From Pelagimonas sp. (GTDB lineage Bacteria > Pseudomonadota > Alphaproteobacteria > Rhodobacterales > Rhodobacteraceae), in assembly GCA_025210455.1 (NCBI GenBank), contig JAOARQ010000028.1, positions 1 to 64,000 on the forward strand: a stretch of 64,000 nucleotides of DNA, written 5' to 3'. The notes below the pieces were generated by a model that did no database searches, was not told the origin of the DNA, and was given only the letters and a program-made list of their open reading frames with translations. Below, one piece after another: positions 40,900 to 49,860 of this stretch. Each line of letters opens with the position of its first letter. Position 1 is the stretch's first letter. The position numbers were made by a program, and so were the translations under genes.

Positions 40900-41742
40900 T
40901 TACCCCGCCGCACGCGAAGACAGATCGCGTTCCCAGCGCTGCGATGAAGATTGCCCCTCGCACATCAGGCAGACCCGCACCCAGCACATCACAAGCAAAA
41001 AGAAAGCGATCGGCAGCGTATCCGAAGGCGACACCAGCGCGCGGCGCAGCATTTTCGGCAGGCTTTTCTGCTCTGGGCTGGCCATACCCAGCTTGGTCAC
41101 CTGCCGCGCGCCCCTGAGACTGCGCCGTCTGACCCTGATGAGATCACGGAACCGAAAAGGGGCTCGGGCTGAAAAACTGCACGTGGGAACAAAGGCAACG
41201 TCCTGCGCGTTGAAACTGCGGCGGATGTATTCGTCATCAGCTGTGATTTCAGGCAGGGGAAAGACACGTGCAGCCCCTTCCGGCGACAGCGCGAACAGGC
41301 CGCCGAATTTCCCCTGGTTGAAATAGGGGTTTGATCGCCATCCCTGGTAAAACATGCGAACGGCGGCAGAAGATGATGAGGTTATCACCTCCATTTTACC
41401 GCAAGAGGCCAGTGCAGTTCCGTTGCTCAGCGGAGCCAGCAAAGCTGTCAGGGATTCAGACGTAACATCCAGATCGGCATCAAGGCAGACAATGGGCGCA
41501 GATTTGCAGGAGGCGTCAAACCCAAGATTGAGGGCATGACATTTCCCACGGCGCTGCGTCTCAATGACCTCAGCATCTGGCATGACGGAGCGCGCCCGGG
41601 CTGCTGTCGAATCCGAGCAACCGTTGGCAATCACAACAACGCGGAACTCATCAAGCCTTAACCCTTTGGAAAGATACCAAAGCGTGCGTGCAATAACCGC
41701 CTCTTCGTTGTGTGCGGGAACAAGGATCGTGGCCTTAATCAT
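40900..41742 (-). CDS. Glycosyltransferase family 2 with C-terminal membrane helix
   Basis: 280 residues. GT-A signature: ATILVPAHNEEAVIARTLWY, VVIANGCSDSTAARAR, ETQRRGKCHALNLGF and the DxD in IVCLDADLDVT. The C-terminus has a likely helix (LPIAFFLLVMCWVRVCLMCE). A member of the exopolysaccharide glycosyltransferases; donor and acceptor unknown. Its start overlaps the end of the upstream PssE-like gene by four bases. Confidence 0.9.
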   Translation of the reverse strand: MIKATILVPAHNEEAVIARTLWYLSKGLRLDEFRVVVIANGCSDSTAARARSVMPDAEVIETQRRGKCHALNLGFDASCKSAPIVCLDADLDVTSESLTALLAPLSNGTALASCGKMEVITSSSSAAVRMFYQGWRSNPYFNQGKFGGLFALSPEGAARVFPLPEITADDEYIRRSFNAQDVAFVPTCSFSARAPFRFRDLIRVRRRSLRGARQVTKLGMASPEQKSLPKMLRRALVSPSDTLPIAFFLLVMCWVRVCLMCEGQSSSQRWERDLSSRAAG

Positions 41743-42281
41743 GCCGCACCGCTTTGATCTGCGGGTTTATTGGATGCTGGCAGGGGTGGCCGATCCCAGA
41801 CGAAATCCCGGATTGTGCCCAGCAGTTGCTCTAACTCGGGCGCGTCATTGGCGGTCGCAGAAAGACCCAATTCGAAATTGCACCTTACGGCCCGGTCCAG
41901 CTCATTGCGCAGGGCCACGCCATCTTGCACGACGGTGACATTTGACAGCCTTTCCATCTCATTGGCAGTGTCCTGCTGATGGTCCGTGCGGTGTTCGTTA
42001 AACTTCAACCGGCGGGGCATCAGGATCAGAGGTTTTCCAACCTCGGCAGCGGACAGAATGGTGCCCATTCCTGCATGTGCGACCACCAGCCGGGCCCGAT
42101 CAAAATAATCCTGAAACTCGGTCAGGCTGAGATTGGAAACGGTTTCGAGATGGGGAAAAGAGCCAGCGCTGCTGCCTGTCTGGGCGAACACCGGGATGTT
42201 GGGATTATGAGCTGCCCAGTTGTCCAGGCTCGTTAACATGCGGTCAAATGGCAGCTGCGTGCCGACGGTCGCAAAAATCAT
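41739..42281 (-). CDS. PssE/Alg13-like glycosyltransferase subunit
   Basis: 180 residues. IFATVGTQLPFDRMLTSLDN, then RLVVAHAGMGTILSAAEVGK, PLILMPRRLKFNEHRTDHQQ: the C-terminal, nucleotide-sugar-binding half of a GT28/GT1-type enzyme, as in Alg13 and PssE. With the upstream PssD-like membrane half it would form one active transferase at the cytoplasmic face of the membrane. The gap to PssD is 29 bases. Confidence 0.9.
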   Translation of the reverse strand: MIFATVGTQLPFDRMLTSLDNWAAHNPNIPVFAQTGSSAGSFPHLETVSNLSLTEFQDYFDRARLVVAHAGMGTILSAAEVGKPLILMPRRLKFNEHRTDHQQDTANEMERLSNVTVVQDGVALRNELDRAVRCNFELGLSATANDAPELEQLLGTIRDFVWDRPPLPASNKPADQSGAA

Positions 42282-42310
42282 TGCTGAAACCTCACTTTAT
42301 TGAAAATTGT

Positions 42311-42778
42311 TCAGATCAAGGCGCCCTGATATTCCGCGCCAGTTTCCTCGGCGACCTTGGGCCACTGCGACAGCACCCGATCAGCAACCCCAAGCGAGAG
42401 ACCTGCCGAGATCGACAGTTTCCGGGCGTTGGCAATCGAGTCGATGAACATGGTCCGCGCGCCGAGCGCTCTGGCCAGCCGGATCGCGACAAAGCCGCCT
42501 GCTGCGCCTGTCGACACCACGACATCCGGCCGGACGCGCAAAACCAGCCAGGCCAGACGACACACACAGGCAATCAGACGAAGGGGGGTGTCTTTGTTCG
42601 CATCCGGATAAACATGCACATGGGTATCGCCGGCATTTTCGGCTGCAGATGAATCCGTTGTGGCATAATGCACCTTTGCGCCATCAAACGCCGGAGCAAG
42701 ATGCTGCATCTGAACCCAGTGGCCTCCGCCAGACGAAACGGCGAGGACAACGGGACGCGAATGTTCATGTTTTGGCAT
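42311..42778 (-). CDS. PssD/Alg14-like glycosyltransferase subunit
   Basis: 155 residues from ATG 42778 with GGGAG upstream (a start 12 codons earlier lacks one). VVLAVSSGGGHWVQMQHLAP is the acceptor-binding start of the Alg14 type; residues 72-84 (LRLIACVCRLAWL) suit membrane association, then VVSTGAAGGFVAIRLARALG. It anchors and activates the PssE-like partner. First gene after a likely internal promoter. Confidence 0.88.
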   Translation of the reverse strand: MPKHEHSRPVVLAVSSGGGHWVQMQHLAPAFDGAKVHYATTDSSAAENAGDTHVHVYPDANKDTPLRLIACVCRLAWLVLRVRPDVVVSTGAAGGFVAIRLARALGARTMFIDSIANARKLSISAGLSLGVADRVLSQWPKVAEETGAEYQGALI

Positions 42779-42822
42779 TTTGATGCTCCCAAGTTTTTGA
42801 TGTCTTGAGATCACCGTAGCAC

Positions 42823-42850
42823 TTTATAAGTGTATGATTTAAATTGTAAA
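42823..42850 (-). promoter_or_regulatory. Probable internal promoter of the EPS cluster
   Basis: On the minus strand TTTACA (plus 42845-42850) and TATAAA (plus 42823-42828) are separated by 16 bases, in an AT-rich 139-base gap upstream of the PssD-like gene. It would give pssD-pssE-GT2-co-polymerase-ExoY their own transcript. A short CCACCC/GGGTGG hairpin lies farther upstream (about 42880-42900). Confidence 0.45.
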
Positions 42851-42917
42851 AAGTTGATTTTCTTGCGGAATTGGGTGAGGTCCACCCATACTCTTGGGTG
42901 GGGTATATTTCTTTTTG

Positions 42918-44117
42918 TTAGCGCAGCACGTCTTTATAAAGGCGGACCAACCGGGCGGCTTTTGTCGCCCACTGCCCCTCATGAAAGACTTTGCTTTTCG
43001 CCTGAGCGCCAAGCCTGCCCCGGATCGATGGCGAAACCGCAAGTTGCCGCATGGCTGATGCGATGTCTGTTGCAAATTCTTTTGGTGCTGTGACGGGGAT
43101 CCGGATCCCGCAGCCCTCATCTATGATCCAGCCGGGGCCGCCTCTGTCTGCGGTTATCACGGGCAAACCATGACGCATCGCTTCGTATAACACGCCGCCA
43201 GCGGGTTCACGAAAGGAGGGAAAGCAGAAAGCGTCATGGGTGGCATAAAGCTGTTCAACCTCTTCCCGCGGAATCCTCCCCAGAAACTGGACGCGGTCAG
43301 CAACCCCCAGCCGGTCAGCTTCCGCCCGACACATTGCCAGCTCTTCTCCTGCACCCGCGCTGGTCAAGGTGACGCCCGGCAGGTCTTTCAGATGGGCGAG
43401 CGCCCGAACCGTATCCCGCAACCCCTTGGTGCGCACGGCACGCCCTACATGCAACAGACGAAGACGGCCCGGCACCTGATCCCGCGCCCGATCTGGTTCT
43501 ACATCTTCGATCCCCAGTTCAAGCACGGGTTCAAACCGCTGCAACGGAACATCCCCAAGGACGTTCTGAACATAGGGGGCGACCCCCAGCACACAGGCAG
43601 CCCGCGCATAGCTGGCGCGCAGCCACGGGTCATTGCGAAAACGAAACGCATCAATATTGCGAAGGCGGGTAAACAAAGGCGCGCTGGCAGCTTCGGCCTG
43701 AAAAGCGGCAGGCGTATCAAGCGCGCCCCCCAATGGACCAATGAGATAGGGGATACTGAAATGGCGCAGCGGAGAGGCATAGCGAGCCGCTTGCGGCATC
43801 AATTGATGGGCAATGTCAAAGTGTTCGCCTGTATTGCGCGCCGAGGCAATCCAGCGCCGCACATGGCGGGCAAACACCGGCCAGGCCGGTTTGAGCATCG
43901 CATTCAGGCGCTCATGCTTCAGCGCCCAGGACGGCTCGGGCCAGGTTACAACCCGTGCCCCCGGCAACTGATCCGCGACGTTTTGGCGGCCGGGCCTCTG
44001 GAAGGTCAATACAGTCAGGTCGGTCAGGGCAGATAGCGCCTCGGCCCATTTGAAGGCAACAAAGGCTTCTCCCACATCTGTGGCGTCGACATTCGGGGCG
44101 ATCAGAAGAACCTTCAT
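42918..44117 (-). CDS. Glycosyltransferase family 4
   Basis: 399 residues. A GT-B enzyme: MKVLLIAPNVDATDVGEAFV start, then the C-terminal Rossmann part RLLHVGRAVRTKGLRDTVRA, VQFLGRIPREEVEQLYATHD and the donor-site PSFREPAGGVLYEAMRHGLP with the E-x7-E pattern. It adds one sugar to the lipid-linked repeat unit in the cytosol. Start overlaps the next-upstream GT2 gene by four bases. Confidence 0.93.
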   Translation of the reverse strand: MKVLLIAPNVDATDVGEAFVAFKWAEALSALTDLTVLTFQRPGRQNVADQLPGARVVTWPEPSWALKHERLNAMLKPAWPVFARHVRRWIASARNTGEHFDIAHQLMPQAARYASPLRHFSIPYLIGPLGGALDTPAAFQAEAASAPLFTRLRNIDAFRFRNDPWLRASYARAACVLGVAPYVQNVLGDVPLQRFEPVLELGIEDVEPDRARDQVPGRLRLLHVGRAVRTKGLRDTVRALAHLKDLPGVTLTSAGAGEELAMCRAEADRLGVADRVQFLGRIPREEVEQLYATHDAFCFPSFREPAGGVLYEAMRHGLPVITADRGGPGWIIDEGCGIRIPVTAPKEFATDIASAMRQLAVSPSIRGRLGAQAKSKVFHEGQWATKAARLVRLYKDVLR

Positions 44118-45052
44118 GAGCGCACCGCCAATTGCTTGTGTGATGGCCAGGCTTTGGGCAGATCTGCGGCAACCGACAGAAAATGACGGGCGCGATCCTT
44201 TGCGCCCTTTTTATTCACAAGACTGAGCAGGCTCCAGAACAAGGCTCTGGAAAGGTTGTGAAAACTCAGGATTGCAAAGCAGATCACACCTGCCACAAGC
44301 CCCCCATGTTTCCGGTGCAACCGCGTGGTGCCTTCTGTCATCATGACATCCCGCCTGTGATTTAGTTGGCGAACGGCCCCGCCGCCAAAATGCGTGACTT
44401 CCGGGATTGGAACAAAGACCAACCCCCAGCCCGCGCGGCCAAAGCGGTGGCACCAGTCGGTTTCTTCGCCGTAGAAAAAGAACGCTTCGTCCAGCAGGCC
44501 AACGTCTTCCATTGCCTCGCGCCGGACAAACATCGCTGCGCCTGATATCACATCAACTTTCAGTTCAGACGACCGATCCCAGCCGGTCATTCTGTACCTG
44601 TCCCATCGCGCGACCCTCGTCAGGCCGCAAGCCTGCATTGTCAGGAATTTCAATGACGGAAATGCGCTGCATGACGGCTGGACTGTGCCATCCGAATTCA
44701 AAACCCGCGGGCCAATCACCCCGACATCTGGATGTGCCTCTAGCCATGCCACCGCATCAGCCAGAACAGTGCCATGCACCAGCGTATCGGTGTTCAGCAG
44801 CATGACAAACCGGCCAGTCGCCTTTTTCAGGGCGACATTATTCCCCGCTGCAAAGCCAAGGTTCTCCTTGTTTTCAATCAGCTGAACCTGAGGAAACTCA
44901 GTGCGCACCATCTCAGGAGAGCCATCGCAAGAGGCATTGTCGACAACCAGCACTTCAATCTGCAAAGAGCCCCGCCCCGCCTCAATGGATTGCAGACAAT
45001 CCCGCAATAAATCTCGGGTATTCCAGTTCACGATGACAATCGAGAGATCCAT
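44114..45052 (-). CDS. Glycosyltransferase family 2, rhamnosyltransferase-like
   Basis: 312 residues from ATG 45052; the frame extends to 45154 but MDLSIVIVNWNTRDLLRDCL is the normal start. VVDNASCDGSPEMV, ENLGFAAGNNVAL and LNTDTLVHGT (DxD) are typical of the WbbL-like rhamnosyltransferase group. A C-terminal hydrophobic helix pair is likely (VAGVICFAILSFHNLSRALF). Part of repeat unit assembly. The gap to the upstream Wzy-like gene is 22 bases. Confidence 0.92.
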   Translation of the reverse strand: MDLSIVIVNWNTRDLLRDCLQSIEAGRGSLQIEVLVVDNASCDGSPEMVRTEFPQVQLIENKENLGFAAGNNVALKKATGRFVMLLNTDTLVHGTVLADAVAWLEAHPDVGVIGPRVLNSDGTVQPSCSAFPSLKFLTMQACGLTRVARWDRYRMTGWDRSSELKVDVISGAAMFVRREAMEDVGLLDEAFFFYGEETDWCHRFGRAGWGLVFVPIPEVTHFGGGAVRQLNHRRDVMMTEGTTRLHRKHGGLVAGVICFAILSFHNLSRALFWSLLSLVNKKGAKDRARHFLSVAADLPKAWPSHKQLAVRS

Positions 45053-45074
45053 AAAAGAGGCCTTTCTAAATGGG

Positions 45075-46382
45075 TTAAAACAGGAACTGCGGCCGCTTGC
45101 GCGAAGCCGTTGTGGGGGGGCGGGCCTGAGGCCGGGCCTGTTCCGGGCGCACATCCAACAGCCAGGCGCCTGCCCCTATGAGGAAGAAAAACAAGACAAA
45201 CAGGGCATTCCAAAGATGAACCGTTGCGGCGGCAACACTGATCCCGAACAGGGTAAAGGCCCAGGCATGTCGGGCACGGCGCCATTGCGGCGGCAGCCCC
45301 TTGCGCTGCCCCGCGGCCCAGATCAGGCCAAGCAGCATACCAACCAGCAAAAAGAACGCAGGCAGGCCATAGCGAACGGCGGTCACCAGCCAGAAATTAT
45401 CCATGCTGTCAGACATCCATACCGGACGTTCCCAATCCCCCAGACCGATGCCGAATATGGGGTGTCTGGCGACCTCGGCAGAGCCATATTCAAACAGTAA
45501 AATCCGGTTGTAGGCCGACTGTTTGGAAAAGGTGAAATTGTTCACAAAGACATGGAAAGGTGTTTTCGTCGAGAACAGGTCAATCGCAACATAGGCAAGC
45601 GCCATCAGCGAAAAAAGCGCGGCCCAACGGCCTTGAACGCGGCTGAGGACGCGTTCCCAGAGGGCAACAAACCCCTGCATCATCAAGACCAGATAGGGGC
45701 CACCCGACGCCGACATAAAGGTCGCAAGGCCAACGCCAGCCACCTTGGCCATGCCCCCCAGATTGCTGAACCGCCTCTCAGCCACCACAAAGTAGGCAAG
45801 CGAGAAAGCCGACGCACAAAACACCCCATATAGGATCGGGTGATCGAAAGGGCCAAAGGTGCGTTCAATCCCCATGCGCGGTTCGATGAAAGGCGCCCGC
45901 GCGCCCCCGAAAGCACCTGAGATACTGTCATGTAGAATGTGAATGCCGGTCAGCGCTTCTGGCACCGTGAAAAGAAGCGTAGCGATCACAACAGCCACAT
46001 AGGCGCGCGCCACTGCGGCAAAGTCTTCGTATGACCGTATGTACAGACGGCCAACCAGATATGCGCCCGCGCATTCCACAAAATAGATCCCGCCGGATTC
46101 AAGCCCCTGCCCAACTCCGCCCCATTTGATCAGCGCGATCACCGCCCATGTGCAGTGCAAAAGAAGCAGGATGTCGAAAAGGTTGATCCGCCCCCGTTGC
46201 CCGGAAAGCAGTTTTACAAGCATGGGCAAGAAGAGAACGATCAGAACAACCCGGTAGGCCGACAGACGCAGCCCACCTAGATTGAGAGAGACCGCTGTTG
46301 GCAACATAACCGTCAGGAAAAAGACGGCAATTGCCGTTGGAACGCCCATGATCCCACGTGATGCTGCTGCTTTGGCGACCAT
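45075..46382 (-). CDS. Wzy/O-antigen-ligase-like polymerase
   Basis: 435 residues with about ten to eleven membrane helices and no soluble domain. A periplasmic loop between residues 150 and 190 (ARAPFIEPRMGIERTFGPFD followed by HPILYGVFCASAF) resembles the loop of Wzy-type polymerases. It would join repeat units in the periplasm. Wzy proteins share little sequence, so the call rests on topology and its place in a Wzx-containing cluster. An O-antigen ligase is the alternative. Confidence 0.8.
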   Translation of the reverse strand: MVAKAAASRGIMGVPTAIAVFFLTVMLPTAVSLNLGGLRLSAYRVVLIVLFLPMLVKLLSGQRGRINLFDILLLLHCTWAVIALIKWGGVGQGLESGGIYFVECAGAYLVGRLYIRSYEDFAAVARAYVAVVIATLLFTVPEALTGIHILHDSISGAFGGARAPFIEPRMGIERTFGPFDHPILYGVFCASAFSLAYFVVAERRFSNLGGMAKVAGVGLATFMSASGGPYLVLMMQGFVALWERVLSRVQGRWAALFSLMALAYVAIDLFSTKTPFHVFVNNFTFSKQSAYNRILLFEYGSAEVARHPIFGIGLGDWERPVWMSDSMDNFWLVTAVRYGLPAFFLLVGMLLGLIWAAGQRKGLPPQWRRARHAWAFTLFGISVAAATVHLWNALFVLFFFLIGAGAWLLDVRPEQARPQARPPTTASRKRPQFLF

Positions 46383-46385
46383 GGC

Positions 46386-47363
46386 TTATACCTGAACAGG
46401 CTGGCGCGACATCATCGGCGCTTCGACGAAATGCCAGCTGAAAACTGCAAAAGGAAAGGTTGCCGCAAGGCTAAGGATGGCAAGCGCACCCGGGCCTGTG
46501 TTCGGCAGCATGTGCATCACAAACTGCGCAACCGGCCAGCCGTAGATGTACAGGCCATAGGAATAGTCCGCGTGCAATTTGATCTGCGGCAGGCAAAGCA
46601 CTACTGCCAGCGTCGCAATGCAGACAGCCCCAATGGACCAAACGCCAGGAAGAACCAAAGCAGTCAGAGTGGCAGCAAAAATGAGCGCGGGTGTCACTTT
46701 GATGCGATAACGCAGGCGATAAATAGCCATCCCCATCAGAAAGGCACAAAACAAGGGCGCAAACACCGCAAGGCGGCCGGGCAGAGGTCCGCCCCAATAT
46801 GTTATGGCTGTGGTTGCCAGCACCAACCCCAAAACAGCCAGCGCATGGCGGGTCAGGCCTGAAAAGACAATCAGGACACAAAGACCATAGGCGGTTAGTT
46901 CGTGAAACAGGCTCCACAAGGGGCCGTTCACAACGCTGGGATAAGGGTTTCCAGCAAAGGCGCCCGGAATCTGATGTTCTATCGACAAAAGGGTAAAGGC
47001 GCGCAGGAACCAGACAGCGGCGTCAACCATGTTTGGCGCGGCACCGCTGGCACAGGCCAGGGCCAGGGTGGACAGCAATGCCGCGCCCAATCCGGGGAAA
47101 ATCCGCCTGGCACGCGCCTGCCAGAAGGCCCGCATTTTTTTACGCTCGGCGCTTCTTGTGACCAGCAGACCGGATAGGAAAAAGAACAACAAAACAGCCC
47201 AGCCACCAAGTGAACGACCTGTAAGCTGCTCCAGCGGCTCTGGCGTGCCGGGACCAAGGGCAAGAGGCCAAGCATGGCTGACAATGACACAGGCAGCCAG
47301 CACCACCCTCAGGAGATCCAGATTGGAGGTTCGCCCCGCAGAAAGATGATCCGCCAGCGTCAT
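46386..47363 (-). CDS. Acyltransferase 3 family membrane protein
   Basis: 325 residues from ATG 47363, which overlaps the TGA of the upstream gene (ATGA). About ten helices. SNLDLLRVVLAACVIVSHAW contains the conserved His; LFFFLSGLLVTRSAERKKMR and the ARRIFPGL segment with the Arg motif complete the OafA-like pattern. It probably transfers an acetyl or other acyl group to the polysaccharide. Confidence 0.92.
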   Translation of the reverse strand: MTLADHLSAGRTSNLDLLRVVLAACVIVSHAWPLALGPGTPEPLEQLTGRSLGGWAVLLFFFLSGLLVTRSAERKKMRAFWQARARRIFPGLGAALLSTLALACASGAAPNMVDAAVWFLRAFTLLSIEHQIPGAFAGNPYPSVVNGPLWSLFHELTAYGLCVLIVFSGLTRHALAVLGLVLATTAITYWGGPLPGRLAVFAPLFCAFLMGMAIYRLRYRIKVTPALIFAATLTALVLPGVWSIGAVCIATLAVVLCLPQIKLHADYSYGLYIYGWPVAQFVMHMLPNTGPGALAILSLAATFPFAVFSWHFVEAPMMSRQPVQV

Positions 47364-48619
47364 TTCTGAACGCCCGAGATCGTCACTTTGCGCCACAGGC
47401 GTTCACGTAAAATACGTTTCCACGTGCCCAAAACCGACTGGACTTTCTGTTTCAAAGGCAGCGCCATCCACAAAGAAAACAGCGGCTGGTCTGACGTTCT
47501 GGGAACGCGCAACCCCACAATCCGCATCGCCAGAGAGCGCCCCCAAACAGCCCCATGTGTGGCCTTCAGATTGGGCTGCGCGCGTGCGATGACATCGCGG
47601 GGTCTTGGCTCGGCCACGATTGCCTGTGCTCTGATCGCCGCCTCTACGAACTCTTGCCCGCGCTGTGTCCGGGCGATGATCAGAGACCGCCCTTTGTCCT
47701 GTTCACCGCTTGGCGGCTTGTGCCAGGGGTCACCCACCGAAATATCTGCAAACGCGCCCGTATGATCCGAACAAATCCGGCAGCGCCAGCGGCGCTCGGA
47801 TTGCAGATAATTCCCCCAGCCTTCCGCATAGGTGATGCTCTTGCTTTTATGCAAAGTGCCCTGCGGATCTTTCCAGATGGCCTGCATCAAACCGGGCCAG
47901 CCATTTCCACGATAACGCAGATCGGCCAGCTGCGCGTCTTTGGGCACCTCCAGCTTTTGCAAAAGCCGCTCTGTTGCGGTCAGGTTCGGAGCACCCGCGC
48001 AGAAAATTGAAATCGTCAGCGGGATTTTATCCGCAAGCTCAACCCAGGACTGCATCGCCTGATGTACTGATGCGACATCACATGGTTTGCCGATAAACAC
48101 GATCTGATCATCGCTGCGGGCGATTTCACCCAGCTTTTCAGCCGGGCTTGCCTGCGCATAGCGTGATCCCGTGCCCCGCATTAGGCCCGCGCGATCCTTA
48201 CTGATCACAGCTTCATTCAGACGTGGGTCATCCCGCCGCGCCGCGATATGGGCCACCCCACCAGCCATGCCAGCCGCCAGCGCGTGACTGGCCAAAGCGG
48301 TCACGGCCCCACCAGAAGACCCTTGGCAGCGCATTTCAGGATCGCTGGCCCAGGCTTCCCAGGCGCCCAGAACAGGCCCCCAGTCTGCGTCAATATTGTC
48401 CTCAACCTTCAGATCTGACCAATCGCTCGACGCGCCCGCACAAACCGCCAGCGCTGATTTTGCGGCCCGCCGTCCCGCATCGCTGTTTTCCACAACCGGT
48501 CGCCGCCCCTGCACCGGATCCTCAATCATCCGGATTGCATTGGGGAAAGCGCCAGCACAGGCACCACAACCAGTACACATGTTATCTGCCACAATCGCAG
48601 AGATAGGATCGGTGGTCAT
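47360..48619 (-). CDS. FrhB/FdhB-like iron-sulphur flavoprotein of a polysaccharide cluster
   Basis: 419 residues. NMCTGCGACAGAFPNAI is a ferredoxin-like CxxCxxC cluster, in which the fourth usual Cys of the CP pair is replaced by Phe. The coenzyme F420 hydrogenase beta-subunit-type domains follow (GSSGGAVTALASHALAAGMA, IGKPCDVASVHQAM), and RWRCRICSDHTGAFADISVG holds a second Cys pair. Members occur in EPS and capsule clusters next to pyruvyltransferases; role unclear, perhaps reduction of a sugar or of a modification. It lies between the acyltransferase and the Wzx-like flippase. Confidence 0.85.
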   Translation of the reverse strand: MTTDPISAIVADNMCTGCGACAGAFPNAIRMIEDPVQGRRPVVENSDAGRRAAKSALAVCAGASSDWSDLKVEDNIDADWGPVLGAWEAWASDPEMRCQGSSGGAVTALASHALAAGMAGGVAHIAARRDDPRLNEAVISKDRAGLMRGTGSRYAQASPAEKLGEIARSDDQIVFIGKPCDVASVHQAMQSWVELADKIPLTISIFCAGAPNLTATERLLQKLEVPKDAQLADLRYRGNGWPGLMQAIWKDPQGTLHKSKSITYAEGWGNYLQSERRWRCRICSDHTGAFADISVGDPWHKPPSGEQDKGRSLIIARTQRGQEFVEAAIRAQAIVAEPRPRDVIARAQPNLKATHGAVWGRSLAMRIVGLRVPRTSDQPLFSLWMALPLKQKVQSVLGTWKRILRERLWRKVTISGVQK

Positions 48620-49860
48620 AGGGAAATCTCCTGTTTGAATGGGGTGCTGAACGTGGGCCGCGCCAGAAAATAAGCCCGCACCATGGCCCCGGCCTCGCCA
48701 AGGGCGGCGGCGGCGGCGATGGCTGCGAGCGGCAGTCCTGCGGCTGCAAAAACAGCCGCCGGGATAAGCGCCAAAGCCCGCACAAGATTGGCGCGCGCCG
48801 GATCGCCGGTGCGCCCGATTGCAATGGCCAGCTGAGAATAAGGCGTTCTAAGGATGCGAAAACCGGCAGCGGCCCCCAAGGCCAAAGTCAGGGCCGGATC
48901 TGGCCGAAAACCTGTGCCATAGATAAACGCAATGCCCGCTGGGGCCAGCAGAACAAACCCTGCGGCCATCGCTGCGGCAAGCAGGATGTACAGGGACAGA
49001 ACTGGTTGCCAGCTCTGGGCCAGTGCATTTCGGCGGATAGCGACACGCAGGCGTGGCAGCACCAAAGACGCAGCCGCGCGTCCGGTAATCTGCGCTGGCA
49101 GCAGCGCCAGTTGCAAAGCCACGCCATAGACAGCCAAGGTCGCCCAATCGTAAGCTTTGGACACGATAATCCGATCCGCATAGAAGGTTATGAACAACAG
49201 CACTGCATTCGACACCAGCGGCGCGCCAAAGCGCCACACACGCAGGAAAGCGCTGGCAGAAAAACGCACATCATAGGGCCTGATCGCCACCAGATGAGAC
49301 AGCCCGGCATAAATCGCAGCATGGGCAATCAGTACAGCGGGCATCGCCCTGTGGTCGGCCAGAAAAACGGCGGCGGGCAGCACGCAGATGATCATCGCCG
49401 CAGTCGCGCCCCCCTCGACAAGCGCCATCGGCTTGTAGCGGAACAGACGCTCAGAGCGGCGAAAATCCAGATGAACCATCCCGCGCAACGCCGGAACCGC
49501 CGCCAGCCACGCATAGGCAGACACAGACGGCCCGCCATCAAAAACCGCAGCAAGGATCGGTGCCGCAGCCAGCAGGACCAAGGCCGCGATCAGCCCCCGT
49601 GCAATGACCACACCGTGCATATTTGATTGAAAGTGGGGGGTGCCGCCGTCACCCGCCTGCAGCATCAGCCGATCTACGCCCACGTCGCTCGCCATTTCCG
49701 CCAGCCTGACAGTGAGCGCCAGTATCATCGCCTGACCCAACTCATCCGGTCCAAGGACCCAGGCAAAAACCACCGAGCGCCCCAACGCGGCCGCTTCGGC
49801 CAGGATTGGGATTGCCCAGACCATCGGTTTGCCAGATGACGCCCGCACCGGGATCAACAT
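48616..49860 (-). CDS. Wzx-like lipid-linked repeat-unit flippase
   Basis: 414 residues with about twelve membrane helices in the MVF/MOP fold. The start (PMVWAIPILAEAAALGRSVV) and the LGPDELGQAMILALTVRLAE segment match polysaccharide flippases. It would move the finished undecaprenyl-linked repeat unit to the periplasmic side for the Wzy-like polymerase. It overlaps the upstream pyruvyltransferase gene by seven bases and the downstream FrhB-like gene by four. Confidence 0.9.
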   Translation of the reverse strand: MLIPVRASSGKPMVWAIPILAEAAALGRSVVFAWVLGPDELGQAMILALTVRLAEMASDVGVDRLMLQAGDGGTPHFQSNMHGVVIARGLIAALVLLAAAPILAAVFDGGPSVSAYAWLAAVPALRGMVHLDFRRSERLFRYKPMALVEGGATAAMIICVLPAAVFLADHRAMPAVLIAHAAIYAGLSHLVAIRPYDVRFSASAFLRVWRFGAPLVSNAVLLFITFYADRIIVSKAYDWATLAVYGVALQLALLPAQITGRAAASLVLPRLRVAIRRNALAQSWQPVLSLYILLAAAMAAGFVLLAPAGIAFIYGTGFRPDPALTLALGAAAGFRILRTPYSQLAIAIGRTGDPARANLVRALALIPAAVFAAAGLPLAAIAAAAALGEAGAMVRAYFLARPTFSTPFKQEISL

